A stretch of 64,000 nucleotides of DNA from Leucocoprinus leucothites (Eukaryota; Basidiomycota; Agaricomycetes; Agaricales; Agaricaceae), in NCBI GenBank assembly GCA_013368445.1, contig JAACJO010000045.1:1-64000 (forward strand), in the 5' to 3' direction. Positions 1 to 12,455 of the stretch are shown one piece after another. The notes under the pieces were generated by a model. That model had not been told where the DNA came from and did not search any database. It was given only the letters and a program-made list of their open reading frames with translations. Made by a program: the position numbers and the translations under genes. Every line of letters begins with the position of its first letter. Position 1 is the first letter of the stretch.

Positions 1-504
1 AAGTTTTCGGGACTATCCTTGTCTCAGCACCGATGGTAATCACTGGCGTTCATTGGCGCTCCCATGCACTGGCCACCTGAATATCTACAGACCGCAGTCC
101 CAACGGGCTCTCTGAGACTCTACAACTCGATGCTCTTATCACGGCTCAAAGCATTGACACACCTAACCAGCAATACAATCACCGAAACTTGGGCCATCTC
201 GAGCTTTAAACTGCAGGTTTGGGGGTACTGGAACATTGTGAATCCCAGAGCCTCTGGCAAGTGGACCTTTCCAAAAGGCGGCCTTAAACAGTGGCCACTC
301 GGAACTTTCCAATGGAACTTAGCTAGATTCGCGGATCCATCTATTTAACTATTGGGCAAGGAAGACCGTTCGAAAGGGTTGCTTTTGCATCCCCCGTTCA
401 AATATTGCCGTGCTCGTGTTTTCGTAATATCCGTTAGTTTATGTTTGTCGCTACTCATACATTTATAATAGCCAACATTTTTGGGCAAGGCACATACGTC
501 ACGT
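1..504. other. Non-coding flank downstream of the OPT pseudogene
   Basis: I see no recognisable gene, repeat or RNA here. Two open frames run through parts of it (64-348 plus, 345-692 minus), but neither has a recognisable motif, and the minus one is mostly read-through past the last OPT exon. Confidence 0.4.
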
Positions 505-3500
505 CTAAGACCAAGTTCGAGGCTAGATTTTATCAGTAGTCGACTCCCGCTCACACGACAAGAAGCATAAACAGGCAGCTCACCGAAAAACTCGCCGTCA
601 CCCAAAGTCAACATGGGCTTGCCAGCTGCGTCTTCAGTGTTTGAAAACACACTATCACGTGACCGTCCGTGAGCAATAATCAGAGTAACCATGACCTTGC
701 ACTTACGTGTTTCCCCACCATTTCAGGATACTGTTTTCGCCAATGGCAACCATTCTTAGGGTATTGCAAGCAGAAGAATATCAGGACAGCAGTGATAGCG
801 ATGCCAGAATCCAATGCAGCGGAAAGCACGTAGTTGTACTTGGTCCACCAAGAAAAGTGATGACAGCGGATGAGGTATTGGAAGGTGAATCCGACAATAC
901 CCCAAGGGATGTAATTGACGGCACTTGCAGGCGGAATAAATGCAGTTTGAGCAAAGATAACAGGGAAACTGCGTGCTCCGTTAGTATGCGTCATAGGTGA
1001 TTACAAAGGAGACATACTTGAGGTAGCGTATCCAACTATTCGGGAAACACTTGCTAATGAGCCAACCGATGATGGGGCAAACAAACCCAACAGGGAAGAA
1101 GAATAACAGAGCTAAAATTCTAAGCGATCAGTTCCATCATAGTTGAAGGGTAGTTTACAAAACTTTCCATAATATACCTGGCCCTTCGAGAACTGCCTAA
1201 TGGGGCCAATGACACCCCATATAATACTAGCAGTACCAAAAACTTGAGTTCTTGGGCAAATAAAACCATCTTTCTGGTCCGATGCACAAATATCCGGAAT
1301 GTTGGAGAACATCCAGGCTTGAACTGCAAGCTGGGAAGTTCCAGTGATAGCGCTTGCAATGACTTGCACCCAGAACATGGATTGAGGTGGGATTTTCATG
1401 TAATGACCAAGCTTGAAGTCAGCTGTGAACTGCAGTGCTAGTGGACCATGTGTAAACAGATGAGAGGATATAATATGTTTTAAACTCTTGCCTTGGGACA
1501 TGGTAATATATCCCCACGTCTTGAACATCATCATTGCAATAGGGCGGCCAGGAAGAGCATAACCAATGATAAGTTCACTAACCATGTTAAGTCCAACTTG
1601 TTGATTGGTGATAGCCTGGATCATCCCAACAGGTATGACATAGAAGAAGGCTAGAAGGAATCAACTGAGCAGTCAAGTAGAGTGCGATAGAGACTACGAG
1701 CTCACAAACAACCAGTGCAAGGATAAAGTATTGTCTAAAAGGGATAGATGTTTGAAACGAAAAAACTGCAAGGTGAGATTGTGTAGTCTTACACTGGAAA
1801 TTTGGTGTCCAAATTGTAATAGTGATAACACCGAAAGCAAACATGAAAACTGTAGATCCTAGTCACCCAAAGGGTTATGCATGGAGTGAGATGATGAACT
1901 CACAGAAAATACAAGCATACCACCACTCGGACACTTGTTTATACTGAGACATCAGATGAGCATGGATGTCTGGCTGCTCTCACATAGAGCACCTCACTTG
2001 TGTCCATATCTGCTTCCTGTAGAATAAGAAGCAATGAGTAAGCATCGCCGTGATCAATGTGAACAACAATCCATAAGTCATCGCAAATATGGTAGAAATA
2101 AACAATGGACTATAGGCCTTATAGGTGTCCTCATTGAAGGTCATGTCAGCATTGAGAATTCTCATGACATTGTAAGCATTCCCAAGGTTGTCATAAGATC
2201 CATGGGAAGAGATACTGTAGACCCCAGACTGGGGGAAAGGTCAAAATGTGACCAGAAAGATTTAATATACGTGAAGTACTCACAGCATAAACTTGCTACT
2301 CCAGGTATTGGTAAACTGAGGGACATCCATTACCATGAATGAACTTCACAAGTGGCAAAAGAAGACCAACGTAGATCAACGTACATAAAGTACAGGTGTC
2401 AAAAACCCTGTCAGCAGTCATGAATTTACCATGACCCAGTGCTAAGGAAAACTGCTCACAAAAAAAGAAAATGAAAGAGGCCATAACATTAGCTCCGGCC
2501 CACCAGGGAGTAGCTAGGGGAGAGCCAATATATGCAATCTAATCCTCAGCCATCAATTAACTAACAAAAAGCTCAGATTAGGTTTGCGTACCTGAGTCCA
2601 GTCGAAAGTGATCAGACTCATGCCCATGCCGTGGACATATCCAAACATCTGGTTGATGGGAACATTATCTGGAGCGATCCAGCAGACCCAAGAGAAGTAA
2701 CCAAGAGCTTGAAAGATATAACCCGGGAAGAAATACCAGGTGCAAGAAGCTAGGAAGGCCCAGAGAAAAAACTTCTTGTGACTGATACCACCATGGTTGC
2801 CCACACCAGAGTAGGTTTGGGCATGCAGAGTATTAAACAAAGTACAATTGACAAGTTGAGTCAGCCGGACTAGCAAAGCAATGACATTGAGAGCCTTTAC
2901 ATGCAGCAGCTGAGTTGACTTTACTCATGGAAGGAGGCTGAACCAGAAATCGTCGGGCAATGCCACCGATAGAAAACCCAACTAATTGAGTAGACGTCAC
3001 AACCAACCACTGGTCTAAGAAGTATCAGCAGGGATTACAGAACTAATACACAGTGTTGCCACTCACACCCGAAGTTGTAGTTCTGGTTATAAAACGCACA
3101 CTGGACAGCCACAATATCTGTAGCATAGGCACTCTGAACGCCGACACCACCCATGACAGTGACCAGAACCTTGATTATGACAAGAAATGAGGGACGGTGA
3201 ATTTCGAGTTGAGTAAACTTGGCCTATGTGTTCTTTTATTGAGAAAGGCCCGGGGTTGAGTTCTATGTTGAACATCTTGACATTAGGCATGAGCCTTGCC
3301 CATAGCCTACCCAACGGAAAAGATAATAACTGACAAATGATCTGAGAATACTCATGAGTACAAATGACTGAGCTAAAACCATTGTAATACTGACAGAGGT
3401 GATGGTGACTGTTGGGTAGCAGAAAAAAAAGAATTGGTTTAATCCCTGTGACAAAAGTTTTACCGCAACTGTCACTCCAAAAGCAAGAGGTCAGAAACTG

Positions 3501-3888
3501 TACAGGAAGGATAACGGCAAAGATAATGCCGAGGGTCCAAGACCTAATTGTAGACACAGGAATATCTGGGTCATCTGTGTTTGCTACGGCAGAACGAACT
3601 TCAGGATAAGGCGAATCATCCTCTACAACATCCGTCGAATGAAAGGCTGGCTCAAAAGTATTTGATCACGGGATAGACTGACCCATGAGGCCTTCTATAA
3701 GAGCGTCCTTATTGAGATTGGGGTCATCAAACTCGGGCAAGGCAAGGGGCACTAGTGCCTCTGCAATGCAAATCGCGTTAAATGCTCATGTACCAACAGT
3801 CAAGCAAGGTGCACTTACCCATACCAATATCTGGTATTTCAAGGTCCGAATGAGCTATACCGGTTTTCAGGTCATCATAGACGGACAT
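505..3888 (-). pseudogene. OPT-family oligopeptide transporter, multi-exon, decayed
   Basis: OPT proteins are multi-pass membrane carriers that import small peptides (or siderophores and glutathione) with protons. The first exon starts at the ATG at 3888 and ends at a GTAAGT donor (exon 3819-3888). The next starts near 3760 and reaches the hallmark region STIRSW...FAVILP. After two introns come TVTIT, SFPLGRLWARLMP and the diagnostic NPGPFSIKEH (about 3240-3300), then WIAPDN, FGYVHGMGMSLITFDW (about 2600-2690), hydrophobic exons down to 700, and a last short exon ending PRTWS-stop at 505. Damage: an in-frame TGA at 3666-3668 where arginine (CGA) is expected, a G-to-A change in the donor after KEH (CACAT instead of CACGT, about 3233), one frameshift near 750, and arginines replaced by cysteine in conserved places. 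Most lesions are C-to-T or G-to-A transitions. Family call is firm, exon limits approximate; loss of function is inferred. Confidence 0.85.
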
Positions 3889-5211
3889 GCTGAGATGAAA
3901 GAGGCTCAAGAGAAGAGCCCCTGCCTTCAGCCTAGAAGGGGGTTGAAGTGGTGCATACCTTTAGGGTAGGTAGTCATGATATACATACACCCGGGTATGG
4001 AAACAGGGCGTACCGACTGGCCCAAGCAGGACTTCTACTCTGTGGGAGCATGCAGAAATAGCACACCAGTCATCCCACCAGGAACGGTGACCATCTGGCA
4101 TCAAGCCGAACAGCTTTAGGCCCCACCGCCACGATTACACTTGACATGGGCAAGCGGCCCACGCTTCATTGTGACCTAGATTTGCGAGACTCCAGTATGT
4201 GGCAGCAAGGGTTGACCCAAAGGTGATTCCATACTTGTGATCGAGGTTTGGTTTTACTTCAAAGCCCATGGCACTTGAGAATCATCTTCCGGGGGTCTTT
4301 AGGCGCTATCTTCAGAGTACTCGATTCAACGTCTGCTATCCCACGAAACGCGATTCCGGGTCGTTCGCCACCACCGAGGATACACAAGAGTTAATAGTCA
4401 ACCTGTGATCGCCGGGCAGTGATTGTGATCTATCATACACTCTATATAAGAGACAAAAGCGGCAACGAAGTTGAGAATTCAGAAGGGATTGCTAATCAAA
4501 AAGATGATTCTCACCAATCACTGCGAGTACTCCAGACCATGAGAACGAGAACCGGAAGTAAGCACATGTTTAGACAGAGATGGCACGTCTCCGCAGCTCA
4601 TATCACCTTTTGCGAAGACAGCAAGAATCAGACAATGCCCACAGCTATGACAGTGCACGAGCCTGACACAACCGAAGCGGATAGAAAACATTTTGCTTCA
4701 GAAAATATGATACCAGCGATAGACTACTATAATCCCGAACCTGGTAGTCCACCGCTCCTGAAAATTGAAAGGTACTATGATTTTGCCTAAAAATATCTAG
4801 ACAATTTCGGATCAGAAGGAAGCAAGGAAAGTCGTGAACCCACATTGGCTTTACTGTGCTGTCAAGCTGGCCCGCGGGCAGGAATGGGTTCGTTGGAAGC
4901 TTGGCACTGGGCTTGATGTCGTCGATGTTGCCCTGATTCAGTACTGGGTATAGATCACTGAGCAGATAAGTACAAATGGGAGGCGCATAGTCATGTGATC
5001 AACGTGTGTCCAGTAGCCTGAGTATACTCCATCAGCATTGTCTCCTCGCCTCGCCAGACTCTAATTTTCATCTGTTGAACTACCGCGTAAGCAATTATTC
5101 CTCTCCTTTGGCTTCTGGAGGCCTGTTTGAAAGGGGATTCGACTCATAATGTCAATCGTTATAGAATATCGTTAAGCTCTTAACCAGGGCTGGTACAGCC
5201 AACAAGCAGCC
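3889..5211. other. Intergenic region between OPT pseudogene and NACHT gene
   Basis: No recognisable gene. An open frame of 123 codons (4419-4790, plus) has no motif I know, no convincing intron context and ordinary composition, so I do not call it a gene. The part just upstream of 5212 probably holds the promoter and 5' leader of the NACHT gene, or a missed upstream exon, because an AG lies directly before the ATG (5207-5211). Confidence 0.4.
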
Positions 5212-7162
5212 ATGCTTTGTTATCCGGGTACCCGTGTTACATTGATTGAGAAGATTATTCACTGGTTGGAAGACCATTCTCGAACTTCAAACATTCTTTG
5301 GCTATACGGAAGTCGGTCGGCAGGTAAATCAACGCTTGCACAAACAATAAAATCAAGGATAGAAAACCAAGGGGAAAATCATCCTATTCCAATCCTTGTA
5401 TTTGAAAGGTTTGATCCGCGAGGAATCATTTTTGGCCTCGTCGAGGAGCTTGGTTCCAGGTACCCCGAATACAGGAAACTATTCTGGCAGACATGTGTTC
5501 GCACACATATCCAGACAACCGAACAGCTTTTCACTGCTTTCTTCACATCCCTACTCTCCTGGCTGGACATGCCTTCCTTCATTTTCATCCTTGATGATAT
5601 AGAACGCCGCCATCTCGAGCTCATCGAGCTCATTGCAGCAGCTCAGCAAGAACAACAACCTGCCATTCTCTGGTTGATTTCGAGCCAAGAGATCCCAGAA
5701 ATTCAATCGTGTTTGTGTTTATCCGCCACCACATGCATAGCAATGAAAGTTCCATCTGGTAGAGAACCAGAAGCAGTGAAGGATATAGAGTTATATCTTC
5801 GAGATGGGTTGAGAAGAATTTTCCTCGAAAGCACGGGTTCTACTGAAGGTAAGGCTGAAGGCTTAGTGCTGAATTCTTGGAGTGTCTCTTTGATGTTACT
5901 GACCAGCAATAAATTAGGACATCCTCTGATCTCTGCTACATTACAAGAATCGGAGGTGGCAAATGCACATCCTTCCCAAATGGCACCCTTAGACGGCAGC
6001 TCTATAGCTACGTTCAACCTTGACACGGCGTTTTCACAAACAGATTTTTCCAGGATTCTTCGTGCCTGCTCAAATATGTTTCTGTATGCCCATGGATTTC
6101 TGCAGTTTCTGCAAGAGGCACAACCTGAAGATCTCAACAACCGACTGCAATCTCTTTTCCGACTTATAGATCAAGGGGGGAAAGATTGTACTACCAATGT
6201 CTATTCCCTGTTTCCTCTAGATGGCGGCTATTACAATCTCATGATCCCCAAACCTGGCGCAAGTCTCGTCGACAAACAGCTCATCATTTCTGTAATTGAT
6301 ACCTCTTCCTGTTTAACGCGAACCGAATTATCTCTCTTATTGGGCCTTCCAGAAGGTTCTGTCGCGAGCATACTCTATAACATGCACTCTATTATCAGCA
6401 TCGCACCTAGAGCATTTCCTGGAGATCGGCATCCTGTTTCCCTCTCTCACCCTGCGATTTTTGATTACCTGACAACCAAAGTTCGATCCAAGGAGCTCTT
6501 TATTGATCCCGATGTTGTATATCCTCGCCTCACACGGGCTTGCATAACTGCGATACAACAAAAAAGACATTGTCCCGCGGCCAAGGCGCCACCAACACCA
6601 TTCCTCATGGCCCTATATTATATCAACATCTTTTCCGTGACTTATGTTTGGGACTTTTCCCGCAAGATATCAGACCCAGGCCTCTCTCGAAGTGTTGCTC
6701 GGGAGTTTATTCCCGTGTTAGACACTCTTCGACTCCAAGCTGGCCAGATTCCTGTAATTCCTTTTGTCAGATTTCTCGTTTGGCTTAAGGAACTTCACCT
6801 CGAGGTATTAGTTTCCCGGGAATCTGCTCTATTTTGCCATTGCGAGCCACTGACTTTAAACCCTACAGCCTGACGTTGTCCGTACCATTGCTGGTGCTGA
6901 TGCGTGGAGAGATCAAGAGTTGATTGACGCTTGTGAAACTCTAGCTGAGCCTTTGGTGAGTGCAAAACTATCAGGATTTGACTATAGGGTACTAAGAATT
7001 TCGTAACGACAGGAGATGAACTCGAGCATGCTCCTTTCCGATAACTTTTCTTTCGGCAATACTCCTCGATTCGTGATTCTTGGGCTTCCTAAGAACCCTA
7101 TGCTTGTTATTCTGATTGATGAAGGCGTCACCATGTATTCAAGGAAGGACCTAATGTCGTAG
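5212..7162 (+). CDS. NACHT-type P-loop ATPase, short NLR-like protein
   Basis: Predicted as three exons: 5212-6804, 6869-6955 and 7013-7162, giving 609 residues. Both introns are GT-AG (64 and 57 bases), keep the frame, and the first contains a CTGAC branch site (6849-6853). The N-terminus has CYPGTR followed about 25 residues later by Walker A (GSRSAGKS, residues 33-40) and Walker B (FIFILDD, about 123-129), the arrangement of the large agaricomycete NACHT family. These proteins are thought to be signalling ATPases in self/non-self recognition or immunity. Unlike typical members there is no recognisable N-terminal effector domain and no WD40, ankyrin or TPR repeat. The protein ends in a short hydrophobic stretch (PMLVILIDEG) and MYSRKDLMS. 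It may be a truncated paralog or may lack an upstream exon. No lesions are seen. Family call is good; function is inferred from the family. Confidence 0.75.
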
Positions 7163-7459
7163 TTACGCCATTGTGGTGCTGGTCGTCATTGGGATGGAGG
7201 GGCCCAGTTGTATTTTTCTTTCGAGTCTTTGTTCTGAGTCAAACCCTATTTAATCCGGATTCCCGGGCTTTACGACCTCTTCCACTGCTGTAGTACTTGT
7301 TTTCTTTTCTATGACTTTCTCTGTGTACATTACTAAGTATGAAATTTCGGCGAGGAATGCTGCCCCTGTGTAGGATATTATCAAGAGGACAAGGAACTAA
7401 GTACATCAATGGTCGTTATCAAGCGCTCCGGTCGCATGAGCCCTCCCACGATGATAGCG
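7163..7459. other. 3' flank of the NACHT gene
   Basis: T-rich sequence with no recognisable gene; likely the 3' untranslated region of the NACHT gene. An open frame starting at 7339 runs into the gene fragment described next. Confidence 0.35.
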
Positions 7460-7722
7460 AAATCAATAGCCGAGTAAACTCTTCTCCGAATACGACAACA
7501 ACCAGACTCAACGCGACATGCTCGAACGCTGCGGATTACATTGCTTCGTCCTCCTCTCAGGCCAACCAGGTGTCACTCTCCACACGGACAACCAGTCCTT
7601 TCATTCACTGAGCGGCTTCGTTCCCTAATCCGATTCGCCATCTCCTCTCAACCACCTTCCTCTCTCATCCTCACGCGATCGTCCATAAGATCCGGATTAC
7701 GATCAAGTAGTAAAATGATTCG
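7460..7722 (+). pseudogene. Broken partial copy of the membrane-protein gene at 12456-13602
   Basis: The translation contains ATCSNAADY in one frame and, after a shift of frame near 7600, SFTERLRSLIRF, AISSQPP and SIRSGLRS. The intact gene at 12456-13602 (minus) has the matching series ATCSNAEDY, SFTERLRSLVRF, TISSQPPGS and PIKSRLRS in one frame and in the same order. The copy covers only the middle of that protein, has at least one frameshift and a stop (HSLSG read as FIH-stop), and lies in the opposite orientation about 5 kb away. It is best read as a decayed segmental duplicate. It has no recognised function. Confidence 0.65.
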
Positions 7723-8802
7723 GTGACGATCATTCTGTTCTTTTAGCGCTTAAAGAGGAACCTGGGCAGTTGACATGAAACGTGGGTGTGGCACAACTAG
7801 GCGAACGGGTCAATATTATCCTGATGATCTCCTCCGGACCAAGCTCTATCAGAGGACACTCTCCACTGAACGTGTTTCCTAGTCCCAATTTATCCTTTAC
7901 CCACAAAAAAAAGGAAGACTGAACATCAGAGTGTACGTGCAGGGGTACACGTCAGAGTGAACAACAAAAGTGGAGTCTACATAAATAAAAATTTGAACGG
8001 CAGGGTCGAAGTCGGGATATGAGGTTAGGACAAGGTACGTATGTTGGGGCCATATAGGTTTTGAGTACTTGAGTCCTGAAGGTGTCCACCAAATTCAAGG
8101 AAACATGATTCGACGGCAACTCGCAGGTAGAACGAGTGGGAGCAATTGGTACTGGTTACGCGTTGTCTCGTTCCGAGGCGTGAGGTGTGAAATTTAGAAA
8201 TCCCGACATGCTGTGTCACGGCGCTAGCGGGAGGAGGGCACATGTTGTGTGTGAACAACATCAAGGACGCGGCCCTACCTCCGTCGCGGGCCTCGAAACG
8301 AAAATTGCCGTGGTACCTTTTCGCAGATCCAGGCTTGGTCTATGTAACGTAAGTTGTTCAATTAGCCTGCGTGGGCGTCATGTATCGGCATCCTTGCTTT
8401 GGGCGCCGAGAGTGGCTGTTGAGATGACAAGATATATTAAGTAATAAGCAGAGCTTCGACCTCAACGCGCCCGACAACAGCTCTTAATCTCACTCCCTGA
8501 TGCACAAGTACATTCTGATAAATATACGGATAGAAGTCCCGTTTACCATCTGGCTGGAATGATCAGTGGAGTAGGCTAACGGGATATGGGTATTTGATTT
8601 GATGTGATGACGATGATCAACATTCCCATCGTCGTGACGTAAATTTCGAAATTGGACGGGTTGCCACTCAGATACCAAACCCTGACACTGTCGCCATGCA
8701 CAAGTAAGGTTGCCGAAAAAACACTTTCGTCTTTCTCCTTTGTCCACTGTTCCCACCTCTGGTCCCACCTCTGGTCCCTCCGCTGTCTCTGGCTGGATAT
8801 CT
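7723..8802. other. Intergenic region upstream of the F-box-like gene
   Basis: No recognisable gene. The right end should contain the promoter and leader of the gene starting at 8803. An ATG followed by a possible donor (ATGCACAAGTAAGG, 8696-8709) could be a very short first exon, but I cannot prove it. Confidence 0.3.
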
Positions 8803-11800
8803 ATGCAGCAGCAGCGGCACGATCTTCCTTCTTTGCAACACAAACCGCTACCTACAATTCCTGGCGCTCGACCGTCCCTCGCAACGCTAAAAATGACGGG
8901 AGGAGGCGCGATAGAAAATATCCCGAGGCAACGGACAGCCTCATCTACTACAGCTAGTGAACTCATCCGTCGCGTATCCAACATCTTTTCTTCTCGTCGT
9001 GGTGGCAGCATAACACGGCGGAATGGCAGTACAAAGCGACGCCCTCCTGCACTTAATCTTCCCCATCGAGGCGTTTCTAGGGTTTACGAATCAAGTTTGT
9101 ATTCCCTGTCGGATGAAGACGAAGAGGACGATGATATTCGAAGACCGAGTGGCTTAGGGAGCGCAGTATCGATATCCTCTCTTCCTCCTTCTCTGTTTTC
9201 TCCCTCGCACAACAACGTCGCTGGTGCTGGTAACACCGGCGATGATAACGAGGGCGATAATAAGCAAGGGTCAGGGAAGGGAGCACCGTCGCATATGCCC
9301 TTTGGATACATTCGTGCACGCGCCACTAGTACGCCTAATCTCCTTCGCTCGCTGAGCCTCCGTTCTAGAGGCTCGAAACGGTCAAAGAAGGGGAGACCAA
9401 GGAACAACTCGGGAATCTCTTCTCGTGATGGCACGACGACGGAAGACTCGCATTCGCATCGTGCACATTTCCATTTGCCGTTGCGCAGTAGTACGTCGCT
9501 GCTTCCGCAGTCACGATCATCAGCAGACGATAAGTCGCATGGTGGAGCTGGGCCAATGACGGTTTTGTCTATACCCGCCGAGACCATTGCCCTCGTCTTC
9601 ACATACCTCGACTCGAAATCTTCCATTGCCCAGATTGCTCATACGTGCCATCTATTCTTATCCGCCAGTCGCATGGTGTTATACACCCACATCAATCTCG
9701 ACGAATTCCAATCTGAATCGCAATTGGAGAGATTCGTTGCGCTATTAGCTTCCCGACGAGACTTTACAGATCTCGTGAGGACATTTTCTTGTACGAGTTG
9801 GCCGCGATTCTTCTTACCCACCAAGCCGCAACTGCCACCCCCGTCAACGACATCGTTATCAGCCACCACTTCTCCCGTTGCTCACTCACCGCCACAGTCG
9901 CGATCATCCTATACGGGCCCTTCATCTTCCATTCATCCCATTCAGCTGTTTCTAGATCATGATCAAGACCAAGATCCAGCCACACAACATCGCAACACCC
10001 TCCTCACCGCAACTTTTACGCTTGCGTTCCAACGCATGTCGAATCTCATCTCCCTAACCCTTCCTTCGTATGATCATGATCTCTTGGCATACCATACGGC
10101 ATTCGGACTTCGCAACATCACCTTTCTTTGTTCCACGATATTGAGGGAAGAAGGGAAGGCGCTGTTTGGATGGCTTGATGGGCAGATCAATATTGTGAGA
10201 TTAGAATTTCCGAACCTGCTCGTGATAGATGGGGAGCTTGATTTCGGTTCTTCCGGTGATGAACCTGGTGAAGGGAAAACGAGTATAGGTATAGTTGGGA
10301 AGGGGAAAGGTGTGAGGCCCGTGACGAGTAGTGGGAGTGGACTATTGCGACAGATTTCAGCTTCAGCTGCAATTGGTAGCGGTAGCCCTGGTGCTGGCGG
10401 AGAGACAAAAACGGGAAAAGGTGATGGAGGAGGAGGAGGGAAGAAATACATGGTCGCACCGTACCTGGTCCCCCTCAACTCTGCCTCTTCGCCCAAGCCT
10501 CCAAACTTGACCATAAACCGAAGCCAGAGTCCAGCGGCGCGTCCCCGTCCTCGTGACCACTTGAAACTCTCTCCTCGACCAAAATCAGCCGCTCCCGACT
10601 CTCCTTCGTATGCTACTTTCTCTGAGGCCCTCTCCAAAACCACTACACCTACTATCAGTGAAAATCCATCACCGCTGTCAACACCCTCGCCAAGAACACC
10701 ATCACATGTACCTTTTCCTACCTCTCGCGATTCGGATCCTAGTAGCCCTAGGCCGTTGACTGTGGCTATTACAAGTTCAGCCAACCCACTCGCCTCAAGC
10801 AGCACTTCTCCATCCTCACCTCTTTCCTCTCCGACGCTCCTACCAAATTTGACTACGCTTCATGGACCACCATCTCTTATTATCGCTCTGTCCTCTCCCC
10901 CCTCCTCTTCGCTTTCGCCTATTACGAGCGGCAGCAGCGGTGGAAACACTCGAAGACCACTACATTCCATCTCGCTCAATATCACGAATACCCTTTACTC
11001 TGGACTTCGTCCTGCGACAATTATGGCTAGGTTAGTTGGCACGACGAGAGTGTTGACGTTGAGGTTCGGGGAGAGTGTGGATAGGAGGAGTGTTGAGAAG
11101 GTTTTGGGTGCCGCTGGAAGTAGTTTGGGTGGAGCCAGAGAGAGGAGCTTGGTTGGTGATGAAGATAGTGGTGCTGACGAGAAGGGAAATGAGAGAAAGG
11201 TGAAGGGAGAGATGAATGGGGGGTTTACGTTTGGGAGAGGCGAGTGGAAGGGACTTGTTGAGCTCAATATTGGATTCGTAGCTGGTGGACCGGGGAGTGA
11301 TGAGGTATGTTTATTTTTTTCACATTGTATGGTTCTTTGCTTGACACTGACGCATGGATGGTGTGCCTGAATCTAGGTGCTACACAAAATGATATCGTCG
11401 ACGGTACTACGATACCCTTATCTCCGTGTCTTGACACTCAAATATTTACCACCTGGTTCTCTCACTCCTCCTTCCTCTTCTCATACCTCGACATCTCCCG
11501 TCTTGAACATTATAAATGCAAACGAGTTAAGCCCGAGTCACAACAGCATGTTACCAACGCCACCGCAAAGTATCTCGCCACTCCCAACGACCCCTACATC
11601 CTTCACATCTTCCACAATCTCTGCGCCTCCATCTCTCATTGGATCCGTTATTACGCCTACAACCCCTTTTACACCTACACTGACGACCGCTGGGGGAGCA
11701 GTTCCTATGGTGAAATCTGTACCGCCGAGAAATGAATCGTTGAGGAAGAAACCAGTGAAGATGGAGAAGGCGTTATCGCCTCCTGAACGGGCGTATGTGA

Positions 11801-11880
11801 GGCAGTGGACGAAGCATTGTGTTGATTTGGAGAGAGTTGTGTTTTTGAGTGGGGGAGAGTGGGTTCGCGGGAGGAAGTGA
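8803..11880 (+). CDS. Large serine/proline-rich protein with F-box-like motif
   Basis: Two predicted exons, 8803-11304 and 11377-11880, joined by a 72-base GT-AG intron (donor GTATGT, acceptor TCTAG) that keeps the frame; about 1001 residues. The frame is open upstream to 8710 but without an ATG, so the first in-frame ATG at 8803 is taken as start. Residues from about 254 (SIPAETIALVFTYL, then AHTCHLFLSASR) fit an F-box-like motif; F-box proteins link substrates to SCF ubiquitin ligases through Skp1. The rest is mostly low complexity: Ser/Arg-rich N-terminus, acidic runs (DEDEEDDD), and long Ser/Pro/Thr-rich stretches around residues 500-700 and near the C-terminus. The conserved-looking end HCVDLERVVFLSGGEW suggests a true C-terminus. 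No lesions. The gene is probably expressed; the substrate is unknown. The F-box call is moderate. Confidence 0.7.
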
Positions 11881-12455
11881 GGTTATTTATTTATTTATTT
11901 GTGTGAACGGTTTTGGGTGGTGGTCGTTTGCTGGTTTTGTTTTATGTGTTCTTTATGTCTTTTGATGATTTCTGATTGTTTGTTTCTTTGGTGTCTTTTG
12001 ATACTTGATGTTTCTTTCCTTTGACACTCTCTCCTCACACCGTTTTTTATTATTCCGTTTCCTACTCATCCTCTCTTCATTTTTCTCATTCATACGGGAT
12101 AATATTGGTCTATAGGCTGCAATATCTATGATTATGATTATTTACCCTGATGGATACCTGTTCTCGTGTACTCACATCTCGTATACATGATTCAGATCCT
12201 CGTAGATACTGCGTTCATTATTTGTTGTTGTTCTAATTACTCAGGTAGAGCTGGGGCTCTTAATAAATGAATGTATGTTCGCTAGTGATTTAACAGGGCA
12301 CCATTAAAGGAAAGGTTGTGAGCGCTTGAGAGGCATGAGTGAGACTCTTAGATACCGCGACAAAGGAACACATTTTGTCGCGTTTCTATTTACAACGTCC
12401 ATCTCGTACGATTATTCAAGTACATACGGAGGTACGGAATGGCGGGGTAAGGCAC
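11881..12455. other. 3' intergenic region between two convergent genes
   Basis: T-rich sequence with repeated TTTATTTA and AATAAATG-type motifs, expected for the 3' ends of the plus-strand F-box-like gene and the minus-strand membrane-protein gene. No gene is seen here. Confidence 0.4.

Noticed and set aside
64..348. Possible small gene of 94 codons at the window start
   Set aside because: No motif; could be chance.
4419..4790. Possible small gene of 123 codons
   Set aside because: No recognisable motif, neighbour or splice support.
8710..8802. Upstream extension of the F-box-like protein
   Set aside because: The frame is open, but the first codon is TTG and no ATG is in frame before 8803.
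10074..10805. 243-codon frame on the minus strand
   Set aside because: Antisense shadow of the Ser/Pro-rich part of the F-box-like gene.
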